DNA of 37,949 nucleotides from Acidobacteriota bacterium (GCA_903970255.1 CAJCHM010000033.1:1-37949); one strand, 5' to 3'. Shown: positions 1 through 9,451, numbered from the stretch's first letter. The notes: generated from the letters alone by a model not told the origin. A program made the numbers and translations.

Positions 1-561
1 TGCACCGCTGAATGCTCCTGCTCCTATGGCATAGGCGCCAAGGCTAACAGCCACAATGCCAACTACAATCAACGCCTCTTTTTTATGCTCTTTGACAAAA
101 TCGACAACTTTTTTAGCTCCTTTCTTAACTCCTTTGCCAGCCTTCTTCCCTCCTTTTTTAACTTTTTTGCCTACTTTTTCAACCCCTTTTAAAATTCTTT
201 TCATTAAACTTCTGCAGGGAACGCCATTTACATCCATTGGATCGTCAAAAGCAAATTCCCTCTCGGATGTATTATAAGAGTAAAAAAAACCAGTATGCGG
301 ATCGAAATCCAAATCAGTTTCTTCTAACTCCTCATCGTTGAAATCGATGAGTGCATACTCACGGCTGTGATTTGTTAGGGAATCTTTTTGCGCTGCAAAG
401 TTGTAAAAACGGGAAGTAGGATCAATACTACCGCTCTTTCCTGTCAATTGTTCAACGATTCTCCCCTGCCAAAGCGGTATATCGAGTTTAGTGGCTAAAG
501 GCCTCGACTCGATCCTGGTTGTTCGGTTAGCTAAATCAATATCAACTTTTTTGTGTCCCAT
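1..561 (-). CDS. Partial hypothetical protein with Lys-rich segment and C-terminal membrane anchor
   Basis: An open frame of 187 codons runs from an ATG at 559-561 leftward off the window edge, so the 3' end is missing. The first ~115 residues are acidic and soluble. A very basic stretch follows (VGKKVKKGGKKAGKGVKKGA), then FVKEHKKEALIVVGIVAVSL and a Gly/Ala-rich hydrophobic run typical of a membrane segment. The layout of soluble domain, Lys/Gly linker and membrane hairpin resembles large paralogous families I recall from Parachlamydiales, but I cannot name a domain. Function is unknown. It is divergent from valS, with a 207-bp AT-rich gap between the starts. Confidence 0.7.
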   Translation of the reverse strand, partial: MGHKKVDIDLANRTTRIESRPLATKLDIPLWQGRIVEQLTGKSGSIDPTSRFYNFAAQKDSLTNHSREYALIDFNDEELEETDLDFDPHTGFFYSYNTSEREFAFDDPMDVNGVPCRSLMKRILKGVEKVGKKVKKGGKKAGKGVKKGAKKVVDFVKEHKKEALIVVGIVAVSLGAYAIGAGAFSGA

Positions 562-704
562 GATGTTCCATTTGTTAAAATTTTTCCGCGTCACGATCAA
601 AAATTTTACTAATGAACCTAATTAAAAGAAACGAAATTTTAATTTTTCAGTTCTTAATTTGAAGAATAAGGCTAAGGAAGTACACCCAGAAGATTTTCCA
701 TCGA

Positions 705-734
705 TTGCACTTTACTCCCCTTCCATGCTACGCT
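705..734 (+). promoter_or_regulatory. Candidate valS promoter
   Basis: TTGCAC at 705-710, an 18-bp spacer and TACGCT at 729-734 preceded by TGC (extended -10 style). Transcription would start near 741, giving a leader of about 28 nt before the valS ATG. The box ATGCTACG here recurs at the same place upstream of the DAHP synthase gene, which is the main support. The match to TATAAT is poor. Confidence 0.35.
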
Positions 735-768
735 TAAAAACCGTAGAAAATTTAGCTTTGAAGTGGTC

Positions 769-3606
769 ATGAACGAGCAAGAATTACCGAAGGCCTACAC
801 GCCAAAAGAAGTTGAAGAAAAGTGGTACAAATTTTGGGAAGAAAAAGGGTTTTTCCGCGCTGATAATCAATCGGACAAACCTGCCTATTGCATCTCGATT
901 CCACCTCCCAATGTCACCGGTGTCTTGCATATGGGCCATGCGCTTGTCGACACATTGCAAGATGTGCTCATTCGCTGGAAGAGGATGTCGGGATTTGAGG
1001 CGCTGTGGGTGCCTGGAACTGACCACGCCGGCATTGCGACACAAACAGTTGTCGAGCGCCATCTGATGGCTTCTTTTGGTAAAAGGCGAAAAGATTTTTC
1101 CCGGCAGGAGTTTCTAGGGCACGTTTGGAAGTGGAAAGATCACAGCGAATCTCAAATTTTAAGCCAGCTTAAAAAACTGGGCTGTTCTTGCGATTGGTCC
1201 CGACTTTGCTTCACCATGGATGAAAAGCGCAACTCCGCTGTGAAAACCACTTTTAAGAAGCTCTTTGATGCTGGCCTCATTGTCCGTGGAGATTACCTTG
1301 TTAACTGGGATCCCCTCACGCAAACGGCGCTTGCCGATGATGAGGTCGAGTATGAAGAAAAAGAGGGCTTCCTTTGGTATTTCCGTTATCCCCTTGTTGA
1401 TAAAAGCGGCTTTATCACAATCGCTACAACGCGGCCAGAAACGATGCTTGGCGATACAGCGATTGCAGTCTCCCCTAATGATGAGCGCTATGAGAAGCTC
1501 ATTGGCAAAATGGTGATGCAACCGATGAGCGGCAGGGAAATTCCCATCATCGCCGATCGGTATGTCGATCCGACATTTGGCACAGGGGCTGTTAAAATCA
1601 CACCTGCTCATGATCCCAACGATTATGAAATCGGCTTAAACCATCAGCTTCCCCTCATCAATGTCATGACACCCGATGGCAGAATGAATGAAAATGCAGG
1701 CAAATTTGCGGGAATGACTAAAGAGGAAGCGCGAGAAGAAATCATCGACGCGATGAACGAGATCGGCCTTCTTATCAGATCCGAACCCTATAAAAACCGG
1801 GTGGGGATTTCCTACCGTTCCAAAGCTATCATCGAGCCGTACCTATCTAAACAATGGTTTGTGCGGATGGGGGGCTTCAAAGAGACCTTACGCAAAGCTG
1901 TTGAAAATCAAAAGGTGCGGCTAATCCCCTCTAATTGGGAAAATACTTATTTTCATTGGATCGATCATTTGCGCGACTGGTGCATTTCCCGTCAGCTTTG
2001 GTGGGGACACCGTATTCCTATTTGGTACCGCAAAGATAATCCCGATGAAATGATCTGTTACGATGGAATAGGCGTGCCGCAGCAGGTACAAAAGGAGCCC
2101 GATGCGTGGTACCAAGATGAGGATGTTCTCGATACCTGGTTTTCTTCGGCACTTTGGCCCTTTAGCGTCTTAGGCTGGCCTGAAAAGACAGATGATCTCA
2201 AGAAATTTTATCCCAATTCTACGCTGATCACTGGCCACGATATCCTGTTCTTCTGGGTTGCACGTATGATCCTGATGGGTGAATTTGTGCTTGGAGAGGC
2301 TCCCTTTCCTGAAACCTTCTTGCATGGCCTCATCTACGGCAAATCCTACTGGCGCCATCAAAAAGAGGGATCTATCGCCTATGTCAACCCGAAAGAGCGC
2401 CTCTCTTTTGATTTAGGGCAACCTATCCCCTCTGATGTCCATGCAAAGTGGGAAAAGATGTCCAAATCCAAGGGGAACATCATCGATCCCTTGGAGATTA
2501 TCGACACTTATGGGACTGACGCCATGCGGATGGCATTGTGCGCTAGCGCAACACACGCCCGCCAGATCGACCTTGACCGGAGACGTTTTGAAGAGTTTAA
2601 GAATTTTACGAACAAAGTTTGGAACGGCGCCCGTTTTGTTTTCATGAATATTGAAAGCTTAAATAGTGATGCTTTTGCTAAAGGAATTGACCTAAATACA
2701 CTTGACCTAGAGGATCGCTGGATCTTCTCAAAATTAAGTCGCACGATCCAGGATGTGGAAAGGTACCTTGCCGAGTATGCATTTGATAAAGCAGCCATGA
2801 CTGCCTATGATTTCTTCTGGAAGGAGTTCTGCGCCCAATATGTCGAGATTGTCAAACCCATCCTCTTTGCAAAAGCCGGAACAGAGCAGCAGCGCACAAC
2901 TAAACAGAAGATCTTATGTATTATCCTGTGCAATGCCATTCGCCTCATGCATCCCATGGCTCCTTTTATTACAGAGGAATTGTTCCAGATGTTAAAGGGT
3001 AAATTCACGGGTTTGAGCGGTGGAGAGGATGCCGATCCTTACACGCTAGAGACCTCCCGTGCGCTTGGCTCACCTGCCTGCATCGTCTCACCCTATCCTA
3101 CGGTCATCAATCCCGACGCTATCAATTCTGAGGTTGAAGAGACATTTGCCTTCCTCGATGAGGTTGTCCGCACGGTCCGCAATATCCGCGCCGAGATGCA
3201 GCTACCGCCAGGAACTGCAACGGATTTATATATCTGTTCTCCTGCAACAGATCCACAACGCAACCTTGTAGAGGCTAATTTGGGGATCATTCAAGCTCTT
3301 GTGCGCACTAAGGGGGTGACTTTCTCCGAGCAGGAGCAGCAGCTCCCCTTTAGCGCAAGTGCGATCGTGGGCAATTTGAAGCTTATCATCCCTTTGCCTC
3401 AAGAATTCAAAGAAAAAGAAAAGGTGCGCCTTGTTAAAGAAAGAGACAAGCATATTGCCCAAATCAATTCCTTAACGGGGCAGCTGGGTAATTCTGAATT
3501 TTTGGGAAAAGCGCCGCCTCATCTGGTTGAAAAAATCAGGAACAACCTGGCTCAAGCAGAAAAAGAGCTGGCAGAAACGATGCAGAAGCTCGGTGAGCTG
3601 GGTTAA
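769..3606 (+). CDS. valS: Valyl-tRNA synthetase
   Basis: Charges tRNA-Val with valine in the cytoplasm and clears mischarged threonine. The 945-residue length and layout fit class I ValRS: the HIGH-type motif HMGH at residues 54-57, the inserted CP1 editing domain with TTRPETMLGDTA, the KMSKS motif at about 563-567, an anticodon-binding helical domain, and a C-terminal coiled-coil arm (roughly residues 880-945). A GTG two codons upstream at 763 is possible, but the ATG at 769 gives the usual start. No strong ribosome binding site is visible. It lies on the plus strand and converges with the symporter gene; a degenerate palindromic repeat lies between them. Confidence 0.97.
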   Translation: MNEQELPKAYTPKEVEEKWYKFWEEKGFFRADNQSDKPAYCISIPPPNVTGVLHMGHALVDTLQDVLIRWKRMSGFEALWVPGTDHAGIATQTVVERHLMASFGKRRKDFSRQEFLGHVWKWKDHSESQILSQLKKLGCSCDWSRLCFTMDEKRNSAVKTTFKKLFDAGLIVRGDYLVNWDPLTQTALADDEVEYEEKEGFLWYFRYPLVDKSGFITIATTRPETMLGDTAIAVSPNDERYEKLIGKMVMQPMSGREIPIIADRYVDPTFGTGAVKITPAHDPNDYEIGLNHQLPLINVMTPDGRMNENAGKFAGMTKEEAREEIIDAMNEIGLLIRSEPYKNRVGISYRSKAIIEPYLSKQWFVRMGGFKETLRKAVENQKVRLIPSNWENTYFHWIDHLRDWCISRQLWWGHRIPIWYRKDNPDEMICYDGIGVPQQVQKEPDAWYQDEDVLDTWFSSALWPFSVLGWPEKTDDLKKFYPNSTLITGHDILFFWVARMILMGEFVLGEAPFPETFLHGLIYGKSYWRHQKEGSIAYVNPKERLSFDLGQPIPSDVHAKWEKMSKSKGNIIDPLEIIDTYGTDAMRMALCASATHARQIDLDRRRFEEFKNFTNKVWNGARFVFMNIESLNSDAFAKGIDLNTLDLEDRWIFSKLSRTIQDVERYLAEYAFDKAAMTAYDFFWKEFCAQYVEIVKPILFAKAGTEQQRTTKQKILCIILCNAIRLMHPMAPFITEELFQMLKGKFTGLSGGEDADPYTLETSRALGSPACIVSPYPTVINPDAINSEVEETFAFLDEVVRTVRNIRAEMQLPPGTATDLYICSPATDPQRNLVEANLGIIQALVRTKGVTFSEQEQQLPFSASAIVGNLKLIIPLPQEFKEKEKVRLVKERDKHIAQINSLTGQLGNSEFLGKAPPHLVEKIRNNLAQAEKELAETMQKLGELG

Positions 3607-3747
3607 GTTGAGATCATTGAATTATTTATGAATGAAAATTATTTTGCACAAAAAAATGCCAAACTAACCTTAACAATTAATTTGGCGCAATTCATATTTT
3701 TTACTTTCTGTAATAACGCATCCAAGATTCACAGAATAACTCTCTGA

Positions 3748-3785
3748 CTGGACTTTAGCCATTGGATCCGGGCGATTTGATTAGA
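3748..3785 (+). repeat. Degenerate half-copy of the CTGGAC palindromic element
   Basis: CTGGACTTTAGCCATTGGA at 3748-3766 is identical to the terminal repeat of the elements at 10605-10706 and 18056-18215. Similarity continues imperfectly for about 19 bp (GGGCGATTT, then TAGA) and then stops. The opposite arm is absent. It lies in the 239-bp gap between the convergent valS and symporter genes. Nothing else clear was seen in that gap apart from a weak GCCAAA/TTTGGC inverted repeat near 3660-3695. Confidence 0.8.
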
Positions 3786-3845
3786 AAAACGATTAAAAAG
3801 TGCGGTTTTTAGGCCTTTTTTTGCAAAAAGAAAGGTGAATTTTCC

Positions 3846-5249
3846 TTATTTTTGGTCAATTGGCAAGGGATTCCTTCTTTGTTGTTTTTCTCTCTCAAGC
3901 AGTGCAAAAAAAGCTCTCGACTCAATCAGGATCACAGAGGAGAGTCCGAGCAGACCAATGAGGTTGGGCAGCGCCATCAGGCCGTTCATGATGTCTGCAA
4001 TGGGCCATACCATTTCAAAGCTCATCACAGAACCTAAGAAAACAAAGAGGCAAAATAGGATCCGGTAGCCGAAAAGCACCTTTGTTCCAGAAAGGTACTC
4101 GATGCATTTTTCACCGTAATACGACCAGCCGACAATCGTTGTGAACCCAAAAAGGATGAGGCCGATGGTGACGATGATATCTCCGCCTGGGATGACAGAT
4201 CTAAATGCCTGCATGACAAGCAGTGAACCGTTAAGGGCTTTGCCATCAACACCCGCCTGGCCTAATACACCTGTAACGGAAATGACAAGGGCGGTCATTG
4301 TGCAGACGACAATGCTCGACAAAAAGACCCCACTCATCGAAATGAGGGCTTGTCTTCCTGGAACATCGGTCTTTGCGGCAGCAGCTGCAATCGGCGCACT
4401 GCCAAGCCCAGCTTCGTTGGAAGATACGCCCCTTGCCACTCCCAGTTGAACCGCTGCCATCACGGTTGCCCCCAAAAATCCACCAAAGGCAGCCTGTCCA
4501 GTAAATGCCGTTGTCACAATGCGTAGTAGTCCTTGGGGGATTTTGTCAAACTCAAGGGTAAGAATGATAAGGCCTCCGAGGATGTACAGGAGTGCCATGA
4601 TGGGAACGAGGTAGCTGCTGACCTTGCCGATGCTCTTAATGCCGCCAAGCAGAACAATGGCTGTGATAGCAGAGAGAAGGGTCCCTGTCCAAACGGGAGG
4701 AAGATGGATCAGGTCTTGAACTGCTGCAGCAATCGAGTTTGACTGGATCAAGTTCCCTCCTCCAAAAGCGGAGAGCGCACAAAAAATTGCAAATGCAGAG
4801 GCCAACCATTTCCATTTTAAGCCCCGGGAAATGTAATACATCGGGCCGCCGCTCATCTGCCCTCTTTCATCGACAATCCGGTACTTAACAGCAAGAATTG
4901 CCTCTGCAAATTTGGTCACCATCCCCACCAGTGCAATCACCCACATCCAAAAGACTGCACCAAACCCTCCTGCAACAATTGCCGTTGCAACACCTGCGAT
5001 GCTCCCTATGCCGATTGTGGCAGCAAGTGCTGTCATCAGGGCTTGGAACTGGCTGATATCCCCTTGAGCGTTGTCATCTTGTCTGGTGAATGCAAGCTTT
5101 AATGAGTACGCAAGGTAGCGAAACTGCATTCCTTTCAGTAGGAGGGTAAAATAGAGCCCTACCCCTACAAGGAGAATCACTAAAAAACGGCTCCACAAAA
5201 CTTCATCTATTTTATTTAATAATGATACGATTGAGTGTGCGGTTTCCAT
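3846..5249 (-). CDS. Sodium:alanine/glycine symporter (AgcS family)
   Basis: An inner-membrane carrier expected to import alanine or glycine with Na+. The 467 residues contain about ten hydrophobic segments. They include hallmark AgcS stretches such as ATIGIGSIAGVATAI, the FAEAILAVKYR loop followed by GQMSGGPMYYI, and SSNEAGLGSAPIAAAAAKT. AgcS carriers belong to the LeuT-like fold. It is transcribed alone, converging with valS and divergent from the DAHP synthase gene. Chlamydiae have a homologue usually called dagA. The exact substrate cannot be read from sequence. Confidence 0.93.
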   Translation of the reverse strand: METAHSIVSLLNKIDEVLWSRFLVILLVGVGLYFTLLLKGMQFRYLAYSLKLAFTRQDDNAQGDISQFQALMTALAATIGIGSIAGVATAIVAGGFGAVFWMWVIALVGMVTKFAEAILAVKYRIVDERGQMSGGPMYYISRGLKWKWLASAFAIFCALSAFGGGNLIQSNSIAAAVQDLIHLPPVWTGTLLSAITAIVLLGGIKSIGKVSSYLVPIMALLYILGGLIILTLEFDKIPQGLLRIVTTAFTGQAAFGGFLGATVMAAVQLGVARGVSSNEAGLGSAPIAAAAAKTDVPGRQALISMSGVFLSSIVVCTMTALVISVTGVLGQAGVDGKALNGSLLVMQAFRSVIPGGDIIVTIGLILFGFTTIVGWSYYGEKCIEYLSGTKVLFGYRILFCLFVFLGSVMSFEMVWPIADIMNGLMALPNLIGLLGLSSVILIESRAFFALLEREKQQRRNPLPIDQK

Positions 5250-5342
5250 GTATACCTAAAATGATGATGGGGGCCATTCTCCATGTTGGGATGCTTTTTT
5301 CCAAGCTAAAACCCCTAAATTGCTGAGCACAAACGTGTCTGG

Positions 5343-5371
5343 TTGCAAAATTTACATTGCTATGCTACGGT
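5343..5371 (+). promoter_or_regulatory. Candidate aroG promoter
   Basis: TTGCAA at 5343-5348, a 17-bp spacer and TACGGT at 5366-5371 with an upstream TGC. The predicted transcript starts near 5378, about 29 nt before the GTG start. It shares the ATGCTACG box with the region upstream of valS, at nearly the same distance from the start codon. Confidence 0.38.
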
Positions 5372-5406
5372 CAAAACCACGATAGACATCTTGCAAACGG
5401 AGTTTT

Positions 5407-6507
5407 GTGGGTTCCCATCTGAAAATAGCAGCTTCCATCGGACAGAAAGTGCAAGAATTTACACCTTTGCAGGGTTGTATCACACAGCTGCCATCCCCTT
5501 GTGAGGTTAAAGCAATGCTACCTTTGTCTGCAGAAACTGCCTCTTTTATCGAGATGGCAAGACAATCTGCGCGAAACATTGTCTCTGGCAAGGATCTTCG
5601 CAGAGCGCTGATTATCGGACCCTGCTCGATCCACGATCGGATAGCAGCGATCGAATATGCTAAGCTGCTCAAAGAGCTATCGGAAAAGGTGGAACAGACC
5701 TGCTTTATCGTGATGCGCGTCTACGTTGAAAAACCGCGCACTCTAACAGGCTGGAAGGGGCTTTTATATGACCCTCACCTCGATGGAAGCCATGATATTG
5801 AAACAGGACTTTTGTGGACCCGCGAGCTCATGCTAGCATTGAGCGCTATGCAGATTCCCATTGCTACAGAATTTGTCGATCCGATGGCATCTGTCTATTT
5901 CGATGATCTGATTTGTTGGGGATTTATCGGCGCGCGCACCTCTGCCTCGCAACCTCACCGGCAATTTGCTTCATCGTTGAACATTCCCATCGGCTTTAAA
6001 AACAGCACAGATGGGAACCTGGATAATGCCGTTTGCGGGGTGATCTCTGCCAAAGAGCCCCACGCATCGATGCATATCGATCCCCATGGCAAACTCTGCG
6101 CCCTCCATACGAAGGGGAATGGCTATTCCCATATTGTGCTTCGGGGCGCCTGTGAGTTTACCAACTATGATCCAGGTTCTGTTGACAATGCTTTGGTGAA
6201 GCTTGAGGAATGTGGCCTGCCTCAAAGGCTTCTCATTGATTGCTCCCATGGAAACTGTGAAAAAATTGGGGAAAAGCAACAGGTAGCATTTAAAACTGTT
6301 CTAGAGCAGATTGCCAGCGGCAATAAGGGGATCATGGGAATGATGCTAGAGAGTCACTTAGAAGGTGGAAACCAAGCGCTCTCAGATGATCTTGCCTTAC
6401 TTAAATACGCTGTGTCTATCACAGACCCCTGTCTGGACTGGAAAACAACTGAGGATCTGGTTCATTCTGCCGCTGCTGCTTTAAGTCTCATCGCTAACTG
6501 TAATTAA
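5407..6507 (+). CDS. aroG: 3-deoxy-7-phosphoheptulonate (DAHP) synthase, AroFGH type
   Basis: Condenses phosphoenolpyruvate with erythrose 4-phosphate, the first step of the shikimate pathway. The 366 residues align well with my memory of E. coli AroG. Visible landmarks are the metal-ligand Cys in GPCSIHD (residue 73), EKPRTLTGWKG for PEP binding, GFKNSTDG with the active-site Lys, DCSHGN with the metal His, MLESHLEGGNQ, and SITDPCL with the metal Asp. All metal ligands are kept. The GTG start at 5407 is preceded by CGGAG at 5398-5402, and an in-frame stop lies just upstream at 5383. The ATG at 5515 would remove part of the N-terminal segment that aligns with AroG. The 3' end overlaps the opposing lipoprotein gene by 27 bp. 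Confidence 0.95.
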   Translation: MGSHLKIAASIGQKVQEFTPLQGCITQLPSPCEVKAMLPLSAETASFIEMARQSARNIVSGKDLRRALIIGPCSIHDRIAAIEYAKLLKELSEKVEQTCFIVMRVYVEKPRTLTGWKGLLYDPHLDGSHDIETGLLWTRELMLALSAMQIPIATEFVDPMASVYFDDLICWGFIGARTSASQPHRQFASSLNIPIGFKNSTDGNLDNAVCGVISAKEPHASMHIDPHGKLCALHTKGNGYSHIVLRGACEFTNYDPGSVDNALVKLEECGLPQRLLIDCSHGNCEKIGEKQQVAFKTVLEQIASGNKGIMGMMLESHLEGGNQALSDDLALLKYAVSITDPCLDWKTTEDLVHSAAAALSLIANCN

Positions 6508-6942
6508 ATTAACCCAAAGCTGGTGTTTCCATTCCCGGAACACTTTCCCATCTTCTGTGACGATCACCGCTTTATAGGTTAAGATCCCCCCTGTTTTTTC
6601 ATAGTCTTCATTAAACAGGCGATAGGTCGCAAAATCCATCCGATGCTTGATGGGGATGCGGATCTGCCGCGTGGAATAGTCCCAAAGAATCAAATCCAAG
6701 ACAACTTCAGGTTTTTTCTTAAAAATTTCTGTGGGAATGCGCCAGTCAAGGATCAGCATCTGGCCTGTCGCCGGATGCTCTTGCCGTGGGTCGGGGGTGC
6801 CAATATGTGTACTGGCAAGGTAGCGGGCGTCTACCCATTCTTGACAGAGGGATAGGTAATACTGCTTACAACCTGTCAATGGCAATAAGAGCAATAGGGC
6901 GGCAAATAAGGTTCTAATGCGAATATTGGTTATGTCTGGCAT
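6481..6942 (-). CDS. Conserved-looking lipoprotein of unknown function
   Basis: 153 residues beginning with a short basic N-terminus, a hydrophobic core (LFAALLLLLPLTGC) and a lipobox ending at Cys25, so the product is predicted to be a lipid-anchored envelope protein. The mature part has mixed alpha/beta character (GQMLILDWRIP, EVVLDLILWDYSTRQIRIP). No catalytic motif was recognised. I have a vague memory of a similar chlamydial lipoprotein but cannot name it. Its start is only 32 bp from the divergent Nudix start, so promoters must overlap or lie in the neighbouring coding region. No clear ribosome binding site precedes the start. Confidence 0.8.
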   Translation of the reverse strand: MPDITNIRIRTLFAALLLLLPLTGCKQYYLSLCQEWVDARYLASTHIGTPDPRQEHPATGQMLILDWRIPTEIFKKKPEVVLDLILWDYSTRQIRIPIKHRMDFATYRLFNEDYEKTGGILTYKAVIVTEDGKVFREWKHQLWVNLITVSDET

Positions 6943-6974
6943 AATCTAACAAAAATAAGAGGATGATTGCTTAT

Positions 6975-7478
6975 ATGCAAGCGGAAAGCTCAGCCGTCTA
7001 TGGGATTGTTTTCAATAAAGACAGAACTGAGGTGCTGCTGATCAAACGGCGGGATATCCCCGTTTGGGTGCTCCCGGGTGGAGGGTTGGATCCAGGGGAG
7101 CTGCCAGAGGTGGGCGCTGTCCGAGAGGTTCTAGAGGAGTCGGGTTTTCAAACAAAAGTTGTCAGAAAGGTCGCGGAATATCTGCCTGTCAATAAAATGA
7201 CTAAATTGTCCCATTTTTTTGAGTGCCAAATCGTTAGCGGATCTGCCAAAACAGGCGCAGAGTCAAAAGAAGTGGGTTTCTTTCCCCTCAATGACCTCCC
7301 CGAACTCCCTCCCCCTTACAGAGGTTGGATCGAGGATGCAGCGGCAAATCATCCGACCATGCTGCGCAAAAAGATCGAAGGGGTCACCTATTGGATTTTT
7401 TTAAAATTGCTTATCTCCCATCCGATCCTTGTCGGTAGATATCTGCTTACCAAGCTGGGCATCCATATCAATCGTTGA
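6975..7478 (+). CDS. Nudix hydrolase
   Basis: A complete Nudix box, Gx5Ex7REUxEExGU, is present at residues 36-58 ([23 protein letters not shown]). The family hydrolyses nucleoside diphosphates linked to another moiety; the substrate here is unknown. Length is 167 residues from the ATG at 6975. An in-frame ATG at 6963 abuts the purine-rich AAGAGG directly, leaving no spacing, so 6975 is preferred. The C-terminal third ([20 protein letters not shown]) is unusually hydrophobic for a Nudix enzyme and may sit at the membrane. The 3' end overlaps fumC by 11 bp in convergent orientation. Confidence 0.9.
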   Translation: MQAESSAVYGIVFNKDRTEVLLIKRRDIPVWVLPGGGLDPGELPEVGAVREVLEESGFQTKVVRKVAEYLPVNKMTKLSHFFECQIVSGSAKTGAESKEVGFFPLNDLPELPPPYRGWIEDAAANHPTMLRKKIEGVTYWIFLKLLISHPILVGRYLLTKLGIHINR

Positions 7479-8862
7479 CCATTTTTCGGGGATCGACTGC
7501 TTCATCAAACTGCTTTTCTGTCAGATAACCCAAAGAAAGGGCTGCCTCTTTTAATGTGATGTTGTCCAGGTGGGCTCGTTTGACCACCTTGGCGGCATTG
7601 TCATAGCCGATGATGGGATTGAGCGCAGTGGCCAGCATTAGAGAGTGATCTAGATGCATTTTGATCCTTCTTTCATTAGGAGTAATGCCGATTAAGCATT
7701 TGTCGTGAAAGTTGAGAGCGACATCGGAGAGCAGGTTGATCGATTGCAGTACGTTGAAGATCATGACCGGCTTGAAGACGTTTAACTCAAAATTACCCTC
7801 TGCCCCTGCCATACTTACAGCTAGATCATTGCCATAAACTTGCACAGAGGCCATCAGCATTGCTTCACACTGAGTAGGGTTGACCTTTCCTGGCATGATC
7901 GATGAACCTGGCTCATTTTCAGGAAGGGATAATTCCCCAATTCCACAGCGGGGGCCTGAGCCCATCCAGGCAATGTCTCTTGCGATTTTCATATAAGAGC
8001 ATGCTACGCGCTTGAGGGCGCCGCTCACCTCGACGATCGCGTCATTGGCAGCTAGAGCTTCAAATTTGTTGCGGGCGGAAACAAAAGGATAGCCTGTGAT
8101 CTGGGTGATCACCTCAGCTACTTTATTTGCATAATGGGGGTGGGTATTGATCCCGGTGCCGACAGCGGTCCCTCCCAGAGCAATCTCAGACAGATGCTTT
8201 AGGGCATCTTCAATTGCCTCAATCCCATGTTCGATTTGAGAGGCGTAACCGGAAAATTCCTGTCCAAGTGTCAAAGGGGTCGCGTCCATGAGATGGGTAC
8301 GGCCGATTTTAACTAAGTGTTTGAACTCTTTTGCCTTTTTCTCAAAACCCCGTTGAAGAATTTTCAGGTTAGGAAGGAGTCTTTGACGGATTTCAAGGGT
8401 TGCTGCAATGTGCATTGCTGTAGGGAAGGTGTCGTTGGAGGACTGGGATTTATTGACATCGTCGTTGGGATGAATCGGTGTTTTAGAACCCATTTGCCCC
8501 TTTAAGAGTTCAATGGCGCGATTGCTGATCACTTCATTGACATTCATATTGGTCTGGGTCCCTGATCCGGTCTGCCAAACAACAAGGGGAAAATGGGAGT
8601 CGAGCTTTCCGGCAATCACTTCATCACACACCTTGCAGATGATCTCCATTTTCTCTTTAGGCAGATCCCCCAATTCGCAGTTGACGATCGCCGCTGCCTT
8701 CTTTATGACTGCAAGAGCATGGATCATCTCGATGGGCATAAGATCGCCGCCAATTCTAAAATTCTCATGGGATCGCTGCGTTTGCGCTCCCCAGTATTTA
8801 TCTGCTGGAACTTCGACATCGCCGAGGGTATCCTTTTCAATCCTTCCTTTTTCTTTTCCCAT
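7468..8862 (-). CDS. fumC: Fumarate hydratase class II
   Basis: Interconverts fumarate and malate in the TCA cycle. The 464 residues match the iron-independent class II family of the aspartase/fumarase superfamily. The signature [11 protein letters not shown] lies near residue 320, [14 protein letters not shown] carries the substrate-binding region, and [12 protein letters not shown] follows. The start ATG at 8862 has only a weak upstream purine stretch. It is monocistronic by appearance, with a 194-bp divergent gap to the next gene. Confidence 0.97.
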   Translation of the reverse strand: MGKEKGRIEKDTLGDVEVPADKYWGAQTQRSHENFRIGGDLMPIEMIHALAVIKKAAAIVNCELGDLPKEKMEIICKVCDEVIAGKLDSHFPLVVWQTGSGTQTNMNVNEVISNRAIELLKGQMGSKTPIHPNDDVNKSQSSNDTFPTAMHIAATLEIRQRLLPNLKILQRGFEKKAKEFKHLVKIGRTHLMDATPLTLGQEFSGYASQIEHGIEAIEDALKHLSEIALGGTAVGTGINTHPHYANKVAEVITQITGYPFVSARNKFEALAANDAIVEVSGALKRVACSYMKIARDIAWMGSGPRCGIGELSLPENEPGSSIMPGKVNPTQCEAMLMASVQVYGNDLAVSMAGAEGNFELNVFKPVMIFNVLQSINLLSDVALNFHDKCLIGITPNERRIKMHLDHSLMLATALNPIIGYDNAAKVVKRAHLDNITLKEAALSLGYLTEKQFDEAVDPRKMVND

Positions 8863-8955
8863 AATCGTTTCTTAAGTTGATGGTTATGAATCTGATCTAT
8901 ACCCGAAATGGTTTATTAAAGTCCAATTTTACAAAACTTAGATTCAAATAAAAAC

Positions 8956-8988
8956 TTGAAAATAATTTATTAGTTCCGTAATTATAAT
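8956..8988 (+). promoter_or_regulatory. Possible promoter for the small exported protein
   Basis: A perfect TATAAT lies at 8983-8988 in an AT-rich gap. The best -35 (TTGAAA at 8956-8961) leaves a 21-bp spacer, which is too long for a standard sigma-70 promoter, so only the -10 box is well supported. Confidence 0.25.
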
Positions 8989-9056
8989 GTATATGGGCAT
9001 AAGAAAGCTTAATTGCCTGTTGCCTCTAAAACATTAGAATATTCAGGAGAATAAAT

Positions 9057-9434
9057 ATGAAAATCATTTCTAGCATTTTATTAACAATTGGAATGAGCTC
9101 TACATTAATAAGCGCTGCCCCTGTCGATTTAGAAATAAGTGCTAACTCTGTGAATAAGGAAGCACAACCACAAAAAATGGTCAAATTTCGCGAAACTAAT
9201 ACCCAGCAAGAGGCAAGCCTTTCCGATGCAATTCAGGTGATTCCCCCACAAAAAAACCTCGAAGCGGCTGTACGCAATTCAGAACAAGGAGACATTCTGC
9301 TGATGGGTCCAGAAGGGTGGTATCGCATTGAAGGAAAGACTCTCAAGCAAGGAACAAAAATGTACATCTTGGGCAAGCAAGGCTCCAATTTAGCTGCTTT
9401 CCCTAAAGAAGCTGGAAACTCATCTGATCGATAA
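9057..9434 (+). CDS. Small exported protein of unknown function
   Basis: 125 residues with a probable Sec signal peptide (MKIISSILLTIGMSSTLISA, cleavage likely after ISAA). AGGAG at 9045-9049 sits 7 nt before the ATG, so translation is well supported. The mature region is polar, with one compact stretch (GDILLMGPEGWYRIEGKTLK) that could form a small beta domain. No family was recognised. It converges with the second atpK; a 9-bp hairpin separates them. Confidence 0.75.
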   Translation: MKIISSILLTIGMSSTLISAAPVDLEISANSVNKEAQPQKMVKFRETNTQQEASLSDAIQVIPPQKNLEAAVRNSEQGDILLMGPEGWYRIEGKTLKQGTKMYILGKQGSNLAAFPKEAGNSSDR

Positions 9435-9451
9435 TTCTACACAGGAAAGTT

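Noticed and set aside
56-277. 73-codon plus-strand frame
   Set aside because: It is antisense to the clearly patterned minus-strand frame at 1-561 and is a Pro/Phe-rich shadow of its Lys-rich segment.
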